NCBI RefSeq assembly: GCF_009711205.1
Contig: NZ_WMIG01000002.1
Span: 248,001-312,000 of the forward strand
Direction: 5' to 3'
DNA length: 64,000 bases
Source: Paracoccus litorisediminis
GTDB lineage: Bacteria; Pseudomonadota; Alphaproteobacteria; Rhodobacterales; Rhodobacteraceae
The notes under the pieces are model-generated. The model was not told the origin of the DNA and ran no database searches. It saw only the letters and a program-made list of their open reading frames with translations. This document shows, piece after piece, positions 7,988-16,200 of this stretch. How positions within the stretch are numbered: position 1 is the first letter of the stretch; the number at the start of each line of letters is the position of its first letter. Position numbers and translations under genes: made by a program.

Positions 7988-8715
7988 GCATTCGCTCCTG
8001 TGCGGACCATCTTGCCGCCGATGAAATGGATGCCGCATTCGGTCTTCTGGCTGCCCCGCCAGCGACCGGCACGGGGATCCTCGCCCGGCTTGATGGGCGA
8101 GGTGCAGGGCGCGCAGCCGATCGAGGCAAAGCCCTTGGCGACCAGCGGATGCCGGGGCAGATTGTTCTCGGCCATATAGTCCTGAACATCCTCGGACCGC
8201 CAGTGGGCCAGCGGGTTTATGCGCAGCCGGGCCGGTGGCTCGGCCTCGAAGAACTCCAGCTGCTGACGCTCGCCGCCCTGAAAGCGCTTGCGACCGGTGA
8301 TCCAGGCGTCGAACTTGGACAGTTCACGCTCCAGCGGAATGGTCTTGCGCAGGTCGCAGCAGGAATCGGTGCTGAACTGATGCAGCGTGCCGTCGGGATC
8401 GTTCAGCGCGACCTCGCGTTCGGTGGCACGCACCACCTGCACATTGGTCAGCTTCAGCTTTTCCGAGACCTCAAGCTGATAATCCAGGGTTTCCTGAAAC
8501 AGCATCTGCGTGTCGATGAACAGGATCGGCGTGCCGGGGGCAACGACCGAGACCATGTGCAGCAACACCACCGATTCCGAACCAAAGGACGACACCAGCG
8601 TCACCCGGCCCAGATCGGGATCGTTCAGGGCACGCCGCAACACTTCGGTCGCGGCATGATGTTTGTAGCGCTCATTCAGAAGCGCGGCGCGATCGTCCAG
8701 GCTCCCATCAAGCAT
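7984..8715 (-). CDS. cysH: Adenylyl-sulfate (APS) reductase, thioredoxin-dependent
   Basis: This 243-residue PAPS/APS reductase family enzyme reduces activated sulfate to sulfite. It has the cysteine pair C119-C120 and CxxC at C201/C204, the four [4Fe-4S] ligands that mark the APS-using (rather than PAPS-using) branch. The C-terminal catalytic ECGIHF motif contains C227. The P-loop-like segment SSFGSESVVLLH binds the nucleotide. It overlaps the end of cysI by 8 bases upstream and DUF934 by 4 downstream, so the whole set is likely one operon. Confidence 0.94.
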   Translation of the reverse strand: MLDGSLDDRAALLNERYKHHAATEVLRRALNDPDLGRVTLVSSFGSESVVLLHMVSVVAPGTPILFIDTQMLFQETLDYQLEVSEKLKLTNVQVVRATEREVALNDPDGTLHQFSTDSCCDLRKTIPLERELSKFDAWITGRKRFQGGERQQLEFFEAEPPARLRINPLAHWRSEDVQDYMAENNLPRHPLVAKGFASIGCAPCTSPIKPGEDPRAGRWRGSQKTECGIHFIGGKMVRTGANA

Positions 8716-10363
8716 CGGCGGGATACAGCGCCGCCTTGAACGGAGCTGCCCCTACGCGACGATAGGCGTCGATGAAGCGCTCCTCAGCAGATTCACGCAG
8801 GTCCAGATAGGCGTCGATGATGCGGTCGATGGCCGGGACGACCTCTTCGGCCGGGAAGCCCGCGCCGGGGCGCTGACCGATGGCCGGGATGTCATAGCCG
8901 TCGCCGCCCAGCGTGATCTGGTAGTTTTCGACACCGGCCCGGTCCAGACCGAGGATGCCGATATGGCCCAGATGGTGATGGCCGCAGGCGTTGATGCAAC
9001 CCGAGATGCGGATGTCGATCTTGCCAATGTCCTCTTCCAGTTCGCGGGCACGGAAGTGGTCGGCGATGTCCTGGGCGATCGGGATCGAACGGGCGGTGGC
9101 CAGCGCGCAGTAGTCCATGCCGGGGCAAGCGACGATATCGCTGATCAGACCGGCATTGGCGGTGGCCAGACCGACCGCCTTCAGTTCCTGGTACAGCGCG
9201 AACAGGTCCGATTTGTGGACATGCGGCAGGACGACGTTCTGGTCGTGGCTGATGCGCAGGTCATGGTGGCCATAACGCTCGGCCAGATCGGCCAGCAGGT
9301 TCATCTGCTCGGCCGAGGCATCGCCCGGCGTCTGTCCCGGCGCCTTGAAGGTCACCATGACGCTGGCATAGCCCGGCGCCTTGTGGGCCGACAGGTTGGT
9401 GTCGGTCCAGCTGCGGAAGCCGACATTGGCAGCCCGTTGGGCCTCAAGGTCGCCGTCTTCCTGATTGCGGAAAGCCGGGGCGGCATAGACCGCCTTCAGT
9501 TCCTGCAGCAGGTCCTGATCGATGCCGGTGAACACGTCGCGGCGGCTGAGGAATTCAGCCTCGATCTCGTCGCGCATCACCTCAAGGCCGCGCTCGGCCA
9601 CGGTGATCTTGATCCGGGCCTTGTATTTGTTGTCGCGGCGACCAGCGAGGTTATAGGCCGAGATGATCGCCTCGACATAGGGCAGCAGGTCGGCTTCGGG
9701 CAGGAATTCGCGGACGACCTTGCCCAGCAGCGGCGTGCGGCCCAGACCGCCACCGATCCAGACCTGGAAACCCAGCTGACCCTGCTCATTGCGGCGCAGG
9801 CGCAGGCCGATGTCATGGGCGGCGATGACGGCGCGGTCCTTCTCGCCGCCGGAAATGGCGATCTTGAACTTGCGCGGCAGGAACTGGAATTCGGCATGGT
9901 CGGTCGACCAGGCGCGCAACAGTTCCGCATAGGGGCGCGGATCGGTGACCTCGTCGGCGGCAGCACCGGCAAAGGCATCGGTCGTCACGTTGCGGATGGT
10001 GTTCCCCGAGGTCTGGATCGCATGCAGGCCGACATCGGCCAGCGCGTCCAGCATATCCGGGATATCGACCAGCTTCGGCCAGTTGTACTGAATGTTCTGC
10101 CGGGTGGTCCAATGGCCATAGCCCTTGTCCCATTTGCTCGCCAGCAGGGCCAGCGTACGCATCTGGTCGGGGCTGATCGTGCCGTAGGGGATGGCCACCC
10201 GCAGCATATAGGCGTGCAGCTGCAAGTAAACGCCGTTCATCAGGCGCAGCGGGCGGAACTCGTCCTCGGTCAGGCTGCCATCCAGCCGGCGCTCGACCTG
10301 GCTGCGGAACTGCTGCGCCCGATGGCGCAGGTATTCGTTATGCTGGGGGCGGGCGTCAAACAT
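8708..10363 (-). CDS. cysI: Ferredoxin-type nitrite/sulfite reductase hemoprotein
   Basis: The 551-residue siroheme/[4Fe-4S] reductase has two ferrodoxin-like half domains. The cluster cysteines are C413 and C419 (CPGMDYC) and C456 and C460 (CINAC), followed by GHHHLGHIGILG. It reduces sulfite to sulfide in assimilation. The start at 10363 overlaps the DUF2849 gene by 8 bases; the upstream in-frame extension to 10633 is the shadow of DUF2849. Association with cysH argues for sulfite rather than nitrite as substrate. No cysJ flavoprotein is present, so the electron donor is probably ferredoxin supplied through Fpr. Confidence 0.93.
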   Translation of the reverse strand: MFDARPQHNEYLRHRAQQFRSQVERRLDGSLTEDEFRPLRLMNGVYLQLHAYMLRVAIPYGTISPDQMRTLALLASKWDKGYGHWTTRQNIQYNWPKLVDIPDMLDALADVGLHAIQTSGNTIRNVTTDAFAGAAADEVTDPRPYAELLRAWSTDHAEFQFLPRKFKIAISGGEKDRAVIAAHDIGLRLRRNEQGQLGFQVWIGGGLGRTPLLGKVVREFLPEADLLPYVEAIISAYNLAGRRDNKYKARIKITVAERGLEVMRDEIEAEFLSRRDVFTGIDQDLLQELKAVYAAPAFRNQEDGDLEAQRAANVGFRSWTDTNLSAHKAPGYASVMVTFKAPGQTPGDASAEQMNLLADLAERYGHHDLRISHDQNVVLPHVHKSDLFALYQELKAVGLATANAGLISDIVACPGMDYCALATARSIPIAQDIADHFRARELEEDIGKIDIRISGCINACGHHHLGHIGILGLDRAGVENYQITLGGDGYDIPAIGQRPGAGFPAEEVVPAIDRIIDAYLDLRESAEERFIDAYRRVGAAPFKAALYPADA

Positions 10364-10685
10364 TGCTGGCCTCGAGTTCGGCTTGCTTGCCATGGAAATA
10401 GTTGGACGGGCCGCGACGACGGAAGGCCTCGCGGAAATGGGTCGGCTCGGGGCGGCCGTCAGTGCCGCGCTTGGCCTCGGCCAGATAGGGGCCGACGACG
10501 AGATTCGCCTGACCGATCGCGTCGAGCATGGCGAGATCGGCAATGGCCTCATCCTCGAAAAGCTGGGCCTCGCGCGGGTCGGCGGTCCAGCCACCGTCAC
10601 GCATCCACACGCAATGGCCCATGCGCAGGTCATTCGCGGTGATGACGGCGGGGGTTGCGAACGAGGGGGTGAAGGTCTTGGACAT
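10356..10685 (-). CDS. DUF2849 protein, first gene of the cys operon
   Basis: The 109-residue DUF2849 protein is short and soluble. The segments VITANDLRMGHCVWM and PTHFREAFRRRGPSNYFHGK are typical of the family, which is almost always directly upstream of a sulfite reductase hemoprotein in alphaproteobacteria. Its function is unknown; a role in siroheme or sulfite-reductase maturation is a guess from context. In related genomes a cysG/cobA gene often precedes it, but here it heads the operon directly after the divergent promoter region. Confidence 0.85.
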   Translation of the reverse strand: MSKTFTPSFATPAVITANDLRMGHCVWMRDGGWTADPREAQLFEDEAIADLAMLDAIGQANLVVGPYLAEAKRGTDGRPEPTHFREAFRRRGPSNYFHGKQAELEASNV

Positions 10686-10716
10686 GGCCTTTTGCCTTTC
10701 GGATTGGGTCAGTCAT

Positions 10717-10739
10717 ATATAGAAAAATCTTCCCTATAT
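10717..10739. promoter_or_regulatory. Inverted repeat in the cys/Lrp divergent promoter
   Basis: ATATAG and CTATAT form perfect 6-bp arms around 11 AT-rich bases in the 124-bp gap between the DUF2849-cysI-cysH operon and the divergent Lrp/AsnC gene. The AT content stands out in this GC-rich window. Size and symmetry fit an Lrp/AsnC operator, so local autoregulation and control of the cys operon are plausible but inferred. Confidence 0.5.
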
Positions 10740-10809
10740 TGACGAGTGGGCTGGAAAAATAAGAAACCAGTTCCAGACAAATGGCAGGCAATCAGGACCA
10801 AGTTTCGCA

Positions 10810-11292
10810 ATGAGCCAAGAGAGACAAACACCGGCCCGTCTGGACGATACAGATCGTAAAATCCTGTCCCTTTTGCAGGAGGATGCGACTCTGTCGCTGG
10901 ACGACATCGCAGCCCGCGTGGGGGCGTCCAAGACCCCGGTCTGGAACAGGATTCGCAAACTGCGCGAGGCAGGCGTCATCCGCGGGCAGGTGGCGCTGCT
11001 GGACCCCGATTCCCTTGGGCTGGACGCCTGCTTCTTCGTGCTGATCCGCACCAGCGAGCATGACCCAGACTGGGCGCGCCGCTTCCTGTCCGCCGTCCGC
11101 GCCCGCCCCGAGGTGATCGAGGCGCATCGTCTGGCCGGCGATATCGACTACATCCTCAAGGTGCGGGTCCGGAACGCCCGCGCCTATGATCGCTTCTATC
11201 AGGCGCTGATCTCGGAGGTGAAGATCCACAACGTGACCGCGCTTCTGTCGATGGAAGAGTTGAAGGCCACCACCGCGCTACCGCTGGACTGA
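10810..11292 (+). CDS. Lrp/AsnC-family regulator divergent from the cys operon
   Basis: The 160-residue protein has an N-terminal winged helix-turn-helix (about residues 9-58, DRKILSLLQEDATLSLDDIA then GASKTPVWNRIRKL) and a C-terminal RAM ligand-binding domain (about 72-150). It is transcribed away from the sulfite-reduction operon, with an AT-rich inverted repeat between them. Neighbouring position suggests that it regulates sulfur assimilation, perhaps sensing cysteine or another amino acid. The ligand is not deducible. Several Lrp paralogues per genome are normal in this group. Confidence 0.9.
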   Translation: MSQERQTPARLDDTDRKILSLLQEDATLSLDDIAARVGASKTPVWNRIRKLREAGVIRGQVALLDPDSLGLDACFFVLIRTSEHDPDWARRFLSAVRARPEVIEAHRLAGDIDYILKVRVRNARAYDRFYQALISEVKIHNVTALLSMEELKATTALPLD

Positions 11293-11315
11293 CCTGCGCA
11301 GGTGGCAGCGTCGCA

Positions 11316-11340
11316 GTGGGTATTTGTAAAACGGTGAAAT
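11316..11340 (+). repeat. Dispersed element tail, copy 4 (type II)
   Basis: GTGGGTATTTGTAAAACGGTGAAAT lies 24 bases after the Lrp-type regulator stop and in sense orientation to it, preceded by a weak GC-rich hairpin (CCTGCGCAGG). It matches the GGGTATTT..AAACGATGAA core of the other type II copies. Confidence 0.65.
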
Positions 11341-11359
11341 CACAGCCTGGCGCGCGAGA

Positions 11360-12469
11360 TCAGTCCTCGCGCGCGCCGGCAAGTGCGACCGGCAGGGCCT
11401 CGGCAAAGGCATCGAGTTCGTGGTCAGGGCCGCAGGAAATACGGATGCAGCGATCCATCGGCGGGACGCCGGGCATGCGGGCAAAGATACCCTGCGCGGC
11501 CAACTGCGCCAGAACGCGGCGCGCGAAATCGCCGCCCTGCCCGCAATCGACCGCGACGAAATTGGTGGCGGATGGCAGGGCACGCAGGCCGTTCGATGCG
11601 GCAATGGCGGCGATGCGGTCGCGGGTCTTGCCGACTTTTAGCCGGGTCCGCTCCAGCCATTCCTGATCTTGCAACGCAGCCAGAGCCCCGATCTGGGCGG
11701 TGCGGTTGATGCCGAAATGGTTGCGAATGCGGTCAAAGCCCGCGATCAGTTCAGCAGGCCCGATTGCATAGCCGATCCGCGCCCCGGCCATGCCATAGGC
11801 CTTGGAAAAGGTGCGGAAGCGGATCACCCGATCATCCTCGGGGTCGATCCGGGGGATCGCGGCTTCGGGGGCGAATTCGGCATAGGCCTCGTCCAGGATC
11901 AGCAACGCGCCGTCGGGCAGGTGCGACAGCGCCGCCTCGATACGTTCGCCCGTCAGCCAGCTGCCCATCGGATTGTCGGGATTGGCAAAATAGATCAGCC
12001 GCGCGCCGGTTTCATGACCCGCCGCGATCAGCGCCTCCAGATCCTCGGCATCGTCGCGATAGGGCACCTTGTGCAGGCGCCCGTCGAAACCCGCGACATG
12101 GTAGTTGAAGGTCGGATAGGCCCCTTCCGAGGTCACGACCGTCTCTCCGGGGGCCATGACCAGCCGCACCAGCAGGCCCAGAAGTCCGTCGATCCCCTCG
12201 CCCAGCATGATGTTTGCGGGCGAAATGACGTGATGGGCCGCCAGCGCCTCGCGCAGGTCATGGCTGTCGGGATCGCCGTATTTCCAGACATCGGCGCTGG
12301 CCCGCGCCATCGCCTCAACCGCCTTGGGCGAGGGTCCAAAGCCATTTTCGTTCGCCCCCAGCCTGGCGCGGAAAGGCGCGCCGCGACGACGCTCCAGCGT
12401 CTCGGGACCGGTAAAGGGAACGGTGGCCGGCAGGCCTGCGGGGATCGGGGCAAAGCGGAGTCGGTTCAT
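11360..12469 (-). CDS. HisC-type class I/II aminotransferase
   Basis: This 369-residue fold-type I PLP enzyme resembles histidinol-phosphate aminotransferase: LGANENGFGPSPKA near the N-terminus, GEGIDGLL, FANPDNPMGSWL, and the PLP lysine in RTFSKAYGMAGARIGY. It is not in a his operon. Paralogues of this kind often act on aromatic amino acids or other substrates, so the substrate is left open. The start at 12469 (MNRLRFAP) is preferred over an ATG at 12505 because it gives the usual short N-terminus. Confidence 0.85.
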   Translation of the reverse strand: MNRLRFAPIPAGLPATVPFTGPETLERRRGAPFRARLGANENGFGPSPKAVEAMARASADVWKYGDPDSHDLREALAAHHVISPANIMLGEGIDGLLGLLVRLVMAPGETVVTSEGAYPTFNYHVAGFDGRLHKVPYRDDAEDLEALIAAGHETGARLIYFANPDNPMGSWLTGERIEAALSHLPDGALLILDEAYAEFAPEAAIPRIDPEDDRVIRFRTFSKAYGMAGARIGYAIGPAELIAGFDRIRNHFGINRTAQIGALAALQDQEWLERTRLKVGKTRDRIAAIAASNGLRALPSATNFVAVDCGQGGDFARRVLAQLAAQGIFARMPGVPPMDRCIRISCGPDHELDAFAEALPVALAGARED

Positions 12470-12522
12470 GGCCGCACCAGAAACCGAAACGCCCGCCCCA
12501 TGCAAGTGGCCACAAGCCTCGA

Positions 12523-12585
12523 CTTCATCGTTTCGGAAATACCCCGGGGGAGTCGCGCGGAACGCGCGGCGGGGGCAGCGCCCCC
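12523..12585 (-). repeat. Dispersed hairpin element, copy 5 (composite)
   Basis: On the minus strand after the 78-residue Lrp-domain gene: hairpin 1 (GGGGGC/GCCCCC, 12585-12571), hairpin 2 (CGCGCG/CGCGCG, 12568-12554), then CTCCCCCGGGGTATTT and AAACGATGAAG ending at 12523. The order and spacing match copies 1 and 2, while hairpin 2 has an unrelated sequence. Confidence 0.8.
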
Positions 12586-12593
12586 TGCTGCCC

Positions 12594-12830
12594 TCAGAAG
12601 GCCTTGAAGGTCATCGTCGTCAGGGTGCGCTGGATGAAGGGGATGTCGAACAGGTTTTCGGACAAATAACGGCCAACATCCTGATCCTCGGGAACATAGA
12701 TCTTGGCGATCAGGTCAAAATCGCCCGAGGTCGAGTAAAGCTCGCTCGCAATCTCGCGGTCATAGATCGCGTCGGCAACCTCATAGGTCTTGCCGGGCGT
12801 GCAACGGAACTGGACGAATACCGGGCGCAT
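12594..12830 (-). CDS. Stand-alone Lrp/AsnC ligand-binding (RAM) domain protein
   Basis: The 78-residue protein is a single RAM/AsnC effector domain without a DNA-binding helix-turn-helix: VFVQFRCTPGKTYEVADAI, then YSTSGDFDLIAKIYV, and a C-terminal RTLTTMTFKAF strand. Such stand-alone domains form dimers or octamers that bind amino acids, and some associate with full Lrp proteins. The length is normal for the stand-alone family, so it is not an obvious truncation. Upstream on the same strand is the MATE exporter gene, 30 bases away, suggesting co-transcription. Confidence 0.88.
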   Translation of the reverse strand: MRPVFVQFRCTPGKTYEVADAIYDREIASELYSTSGDFDLIAKIYVPEDQDVGRYLSENLFDIPFIQRTLTTMTFKAF

Positions 12831-12860
12831 GGCGAACCTCCTGCCTTCTTCGCGGCCAAA

Positions 12861-14240
12861 CTAGACCGCGGCCGGCGCCGGGGTCCAGTCCCCGCGCGCA
12901 TGGCCCCGCCAGAACCGCCGCATCAGCAGGATCGAGGCCACCGTCAGCCCGGCCACCAGTCCCAGCCACAGCCCTGCCGGACCATAGCCCAGCACGAAGG
13001 CCAGACCGTAGGCCACCGGAATCCCCACCAGCCAATAGCTGATCCCGGCGATCACCATGGGCACACGTGTATCCTGCACACCGCGCAGCAGCCCCAGGCC
13101 GATCACCTGCATCGCATCCATCAGCTGGAACAGCGCGGCATAGAACATCAGCCGCGAACCGATCTCGAGCAGGATCGGCGTTTCGGGATGGCTCGCATCC
13201 AGATACAAGCCGACCAGCGTGCGCGGGAACAGGATGAACAGCGCCACGGCCAGCATTGCCGCCACTGCGGACACCGCCGTTACCGTCACCGCGGCATCGC
13301 GCATCCATTGCCCGTCGCCCCAGCCCTTGGCCTGTCCGATGCGCACGGTTGCGGCATTCGACATGCCCAGATGCAGCATGAAGGTGATCGAGGCCAGTTG
13401 CAGCGCGATGCCATGCGCGGCCAGTTGCTGCGTGCCGATCCAGCCCATCATCACGTTCGAGCCGACGAACAGCCCACCTTCCGCCACCATGGTCAGGCCG
13501 ATCGGCAGACCAAGCACAAAGACCTTGCGCATATCCGCCCAGTCCGGCCGCCAGAAACGCCGGAACAGATGATATTTGCGCGCGACGGGCAGCCATGCCG
13601 CATAGGCGGCAATCGCGGCCAGTTGCAGATACTGCACAAGCACCGCGACGATGGCCGCGCCCTTCACGCCCATCTCGGGGGCGCCCAGATTGCCAAAGAT
13701 CAGCACCCAGTTCAGGAAGATCACCAAAGGCAGCCCGGCCAGCGTGATCCACAGCACGACCTGGGGCCGCTCCATCGCCGCCAGATAGCTGTTCAGCGTC
13801 AATTGGCACAGCACTGCCAGCAGACCGAAGCCCGCGATGCGCAGATAGTCCTGCGCCAGTTCCGCCACGACGGGGGCTTGTCCAATGGCCAGCAGGATCG
13901 GGCCCGCATGCCACATCACCGGCAGCACCAGCACCGCATGGATGACCGAGAGCCACAGCGCCATCCGGGCCGAACGGCGGACCTCAACCTCGTCGCCACG
14001 CGCAATCGCGGCGGCGATCACGCCCATCACCCCGATGCCAAAACCCATGCCCAGAAAGAACAGGATGTGAAAGAACGAGGTGGCGATGACCAGCGCCGCC
14101 AGTTCCTCGACCCCATACCAGCCGACCATGACCGTATCGGCGACGCCGATGGCCATGCGGGCCAGATGGCTACCGACAAGAGGAAGGCCGAGCGCGAGGG
14201 TCGCGCGCAGATGCGGGGCGTACCGTTCGAGTGTCATCAC
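12861..14240 (-). CDS. MATE-family multidrug efflux transporter
   Basis: This 459-residue protein has about twelve membrane helices in two homologous halves. The N-terminal half contains LPLVGSHLARMAIGVADTVM and MVGWYGVEELAAL, typical of NorM-like MATE exporters that expel cationic compounds in exchange for Na+ or H+. The MATE assignment is clear but the substrates are not predictable. It precedes the stand-alone Lrp-domain gene (30 bases) and follows the L,D-transpeptidase gene by 42 bases, all on the minus strand. Confidence 0.93.
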   Translation of the reverse strand: MMTLERYAPHLRATLALGLPLVGSHLARMAIGVADTVMVGWYGVEELAALVIATSFFHILFFLGMGFGIGVMGVIAAAIARGDEVEVRRSARMALWLSVIHAVLVLPVMWHAGPILLAIGQAPVVAELAQDYLRIAGFGLLAVLCQLTLNSYLAAMERPQVVLWITLAGLPLVIFLNWVLIFGNLGAPEMGVKGAAIVAVLVQYLQLAAIAAYAAWLPVARKYHLFRRFWRPDWADMRKVFVLGLPIGLTMVAEGGLFVGSNVMMGWIGTQQLAAHGIALQLASITFMLHLGMSNAATVRIGQAKGWGDGQWMRDAAVTVTAVSAVAAMLAVALFILFPRTLVGLYLDASHPETPILLEIGSRLMFYAALFQLMDAMQVIGLGLLRGVQDTRVPMVIAGISYWLVGIPVAYGLAFVLGYGPAGLWLGLVAGLTVASILLMRRFWRGHARGDWTPAPAAV

Positions 14241-14282
14241 TCTGCCTTATCCTTGGGCAAGCTTTGGGGCAAGATGCCCATT

Positions 14283-14942
14283 TCATGGCCGGATCTCGAC
14301 CTCGGTGCCAATGGCGGCATGGGCAAAGATTTCCTCGATCTCGGGATTGGTCAGGGCAATGCAACCGGCGGTCCAGTCGCCCTTGACCTTGTAGCCCTCG
14401 GCGATCTGATTGGGCTGGCCGTGGATCATGATGTCGCCACCGGGATCGAAGCCGCCCTTGCGCGCGGCGTCTCGGTGGTGCTTCTGCGGATAATCCAGCC
14501 CCAGCGACAGGTGATAGGCGCTTTGCCGGTTCAGCCGGTCGATGCGGAAGATACCCTCTGGCGTGCGGCCGTCGCCCTGCCGGGATTTGTCACCCTCGGG
14601 CGAGAAACCCAGCGCGATGTCAAAGCTGCGCGGGCCGCCCTCGCGCTGCCAGACAGTCATCTTGCGCGCAGACTTCTCGATCAGGATACGCTCGACCTTC
14701 GAGGCGATGGGGGTCTGGGGTAGCTCAGGCGGGCGCAGGTCCGGCAGATGCAGATCGGGCAGTGCGAAATCAGGCAGATTGAATTTCGGCAACTGAAAGC
14801 GTGGCAGGCCCGGCAGATGCCAGCCAGTGCCGGTTTGCGGGGGCGCAATCGGTGTACGCGGTTGCGGGGCCCAGAGCAGCCAGAGGCTCCAGACCAGCGC
14901 CACCACGCATAGCGCCGAGAAAAGCGCCCCCAGCCGTTTCAT
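14283..14942 (-). CDS. Membrane-anchored L,D-transpeptidase (YkuD)
   Basis: The 219-residue protein has an N-terminal membrane anchor or signal (residues 5-25), a Pro/Leu-rich linker and a YkuD catalytic domain (about 84-217). The domain has the conserved His174 (MIHG) and catalytic Cys194 in GDWTAGCIAL. YkuD enzymes form or break 3-3 peptidoglycan cross-links or attach proteins to peptidoglycan. Residues 46-75 are an unusual pentapeptide-like repeat (LPRFQ, LPKFN, LPDFA, LPDLH, LPDLR), probably an extended spacer. Its ATG overlaps the upstream aminotransferase stop by 4 bases. Confidence 0.9.
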   Translation of the reverse strand: MKRLGALFSALCVVALVWSLWLLWAPQPRTPIAPPQTGTGWHLPGLPRFQLPKFNLPDFALPDLHLPDLRPPELPQTPIASKVERILIEKSARKMTVWQREGGPRSFDIALGFSPEGDKSRQGDGRTPEGIFRIDRLNRQSAYHLSLGLDYPQKHHRDAARKGGFDPGGDIMIHGQPNQIAEGYKVKGDWTAGCIALTNPEIEEIFAHAAIGTEVEIRP

Positions 14943-16123
14943 TGCAGATCGCCAAAGGCGCGCTTCAGGCGCTCGACAGCCTCGACCACACGGGCGCGCG
15001 GCGTGGCCAGATTGAAGCGCAGATGGCCCTCTCCGCCCTGACCGAAGCTTGGCCCATGGTTGGCGGCGATCCGCGCCGTGCCCTGAACGCGAGCGGTGAA
15101 CTCTTCGGGCGTCATGCCGGTCCCGGTGAAGTCAACCCATGCCAGATAGGTCGCCTCAAGCGGCATCGAGCGCAGGCCGGGAATCGCGTTCACGCCTTCG
15201 TCGAAGATGCGGCGGTTGCCGTCCAGATATTCGACCAGCGCATCGACCCATTCCGCGCCCTCGGGGGAATAGGCGGCGGCGACCATCGCCGGACCGAACA
15301 TCCCCGGCGAGACCCCCAGCGCCATCATCCGGCGCTTCAGCTGCTCGCGCAGCGCCTCATCAGCGACGATCATGTTGCCGATATGGGCGCCCGCGATATT
15401 GAAGGTCTTGGTCGCTGCGGTAAGCGTGATCAGACGCGACGCGATCTCTGGTGCGGCCACGGCAGTGACGGTGTGGCGCGGCGCGCCTGGCATGACCAGA
15501 TCGGCATGGATCTCGTCCGAGACAAGGATCAGGTCATGCGCCTCGCAGAAGGCCGCAATCTCGCGCAGCTCCTGCGCCGACCAGACCCGCCCGCCGGGAT
15601 TGTGCGGCGAACACAGGATCAGCATCTTCTCGCGACCGGTCATGCGGGCGGCCCAGCCTTCCCAGTCCAGACGATAGGCGCCGTCCTCAAGCTTCAGCGG
15701 GAATTCGACCACGTCACGCCCTGCGGCACGGGTGACGCGGGCGAAAGCGTGATAGACCGGCGTCATCAGGATCACCCCGTCGCCTGCTTGGGTCAGGGCA
15801 TCGATGCAAATGCCGGTGGCGTTCACCAGCCCATGCGCGGTCAGCACCCATTCGGGCTGGGTCTGCCAGCCATGGCGCGTTTCCATCCACCAGCGGATTG
15901 CCTGCAGGTAGGCGTCATTCGCGCTGGGATAGCCGTAAACACCATGCGCGGCGATCTGCTCGATGGCGCGCTGGACCGAGGCGGGCGGACGGAAATCCAT
16001 GTCCGCGACCCACATGGCGATGCCGTCTTCGGGCGAGACCCCGAAGGCCGCCTGCATGTCATCCCACTTGTTGCAATCGGTGCCTACGCGGTCGATCAGC
16101 TCGTCGAAGTCGGGTTTCGTCAT
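14939..16123 (-). CDS. MalY/PatB-family aminotransferase (cystathionine beta-lyase)
   Basis: The 394-residue PLP enzyme resembles PatB/MalY C-S lyases: MWVADMDFRPPASVQRA and YGYPSANDAY near the N-terminus, LCSPHNPGGRVWS, and the PLP lysine in TAATKTFNIAGAHIGN. These enzymes cleave cystathionine or cysteine conjugates to homocysteine or thiols, pyruvate and ammonia, and some members act as regulators. The start at 16123 (MTKPDFDEL) replaces a longer ORF start at 16156 lacking a ribosome site. Its stop overlaps the L,D-transpeptidase ATG. Confidence 0.9.
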   Translation of the reverse strand: MTKPDFDELIDRVGTDCNKWDDMQAAFGVSPEDGIAMWVADMDFRPPASVQRAIEQIAAHGVYGYPSANDAYLQAIRWWMETRHGWQTQPEWVLTAHGLVNATGICIDALTQAGDGVILMTPVYHAFARVTRAAGRDVVEFPLKLEDGAYRLDWEGWAARMTGREKMLILCSPHNPGGRVWSAQELREIAAFCEAHDLILVSDEIHADLVMPGAPRHTVTAVAAPEIASRLITLTAATKTFNIAGAHIGNMIVADEALREQLKRRMMALGVSPGMFGPAMVAAAYSPEGAEWVDALVEYLDGNRRIFDEGVNAIPGLRSMPLEATYLAWVDFTGTGMTPEEFTARVQGTARIAANHGPSFGQGGEGHLRFNLATPRARVVEAVERLKRAFGDLQ

Positions 16124-16200
16124 GGTGTTCCCTTGGATTCTGCCGCGCACAAACATAGCGGCTTGTTGCGCAAGGCCAAGGCTTGCCCTAGATCACAGGC

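Noticed and set aside
8963..10642. 559-codon plus-strand frame opposite cysI
   Set aside because: Antisense to sulfite reductase with all its cluster cysteines; no domain in the product.
12324..14723. 799-codon plus-strand frame across the Lrp-domain, MATE and L,D-transpeptidase genes
   Set aside because: It is antisense to three well-supported minus-strand genes and has His/Gln/Arg-rich composition.
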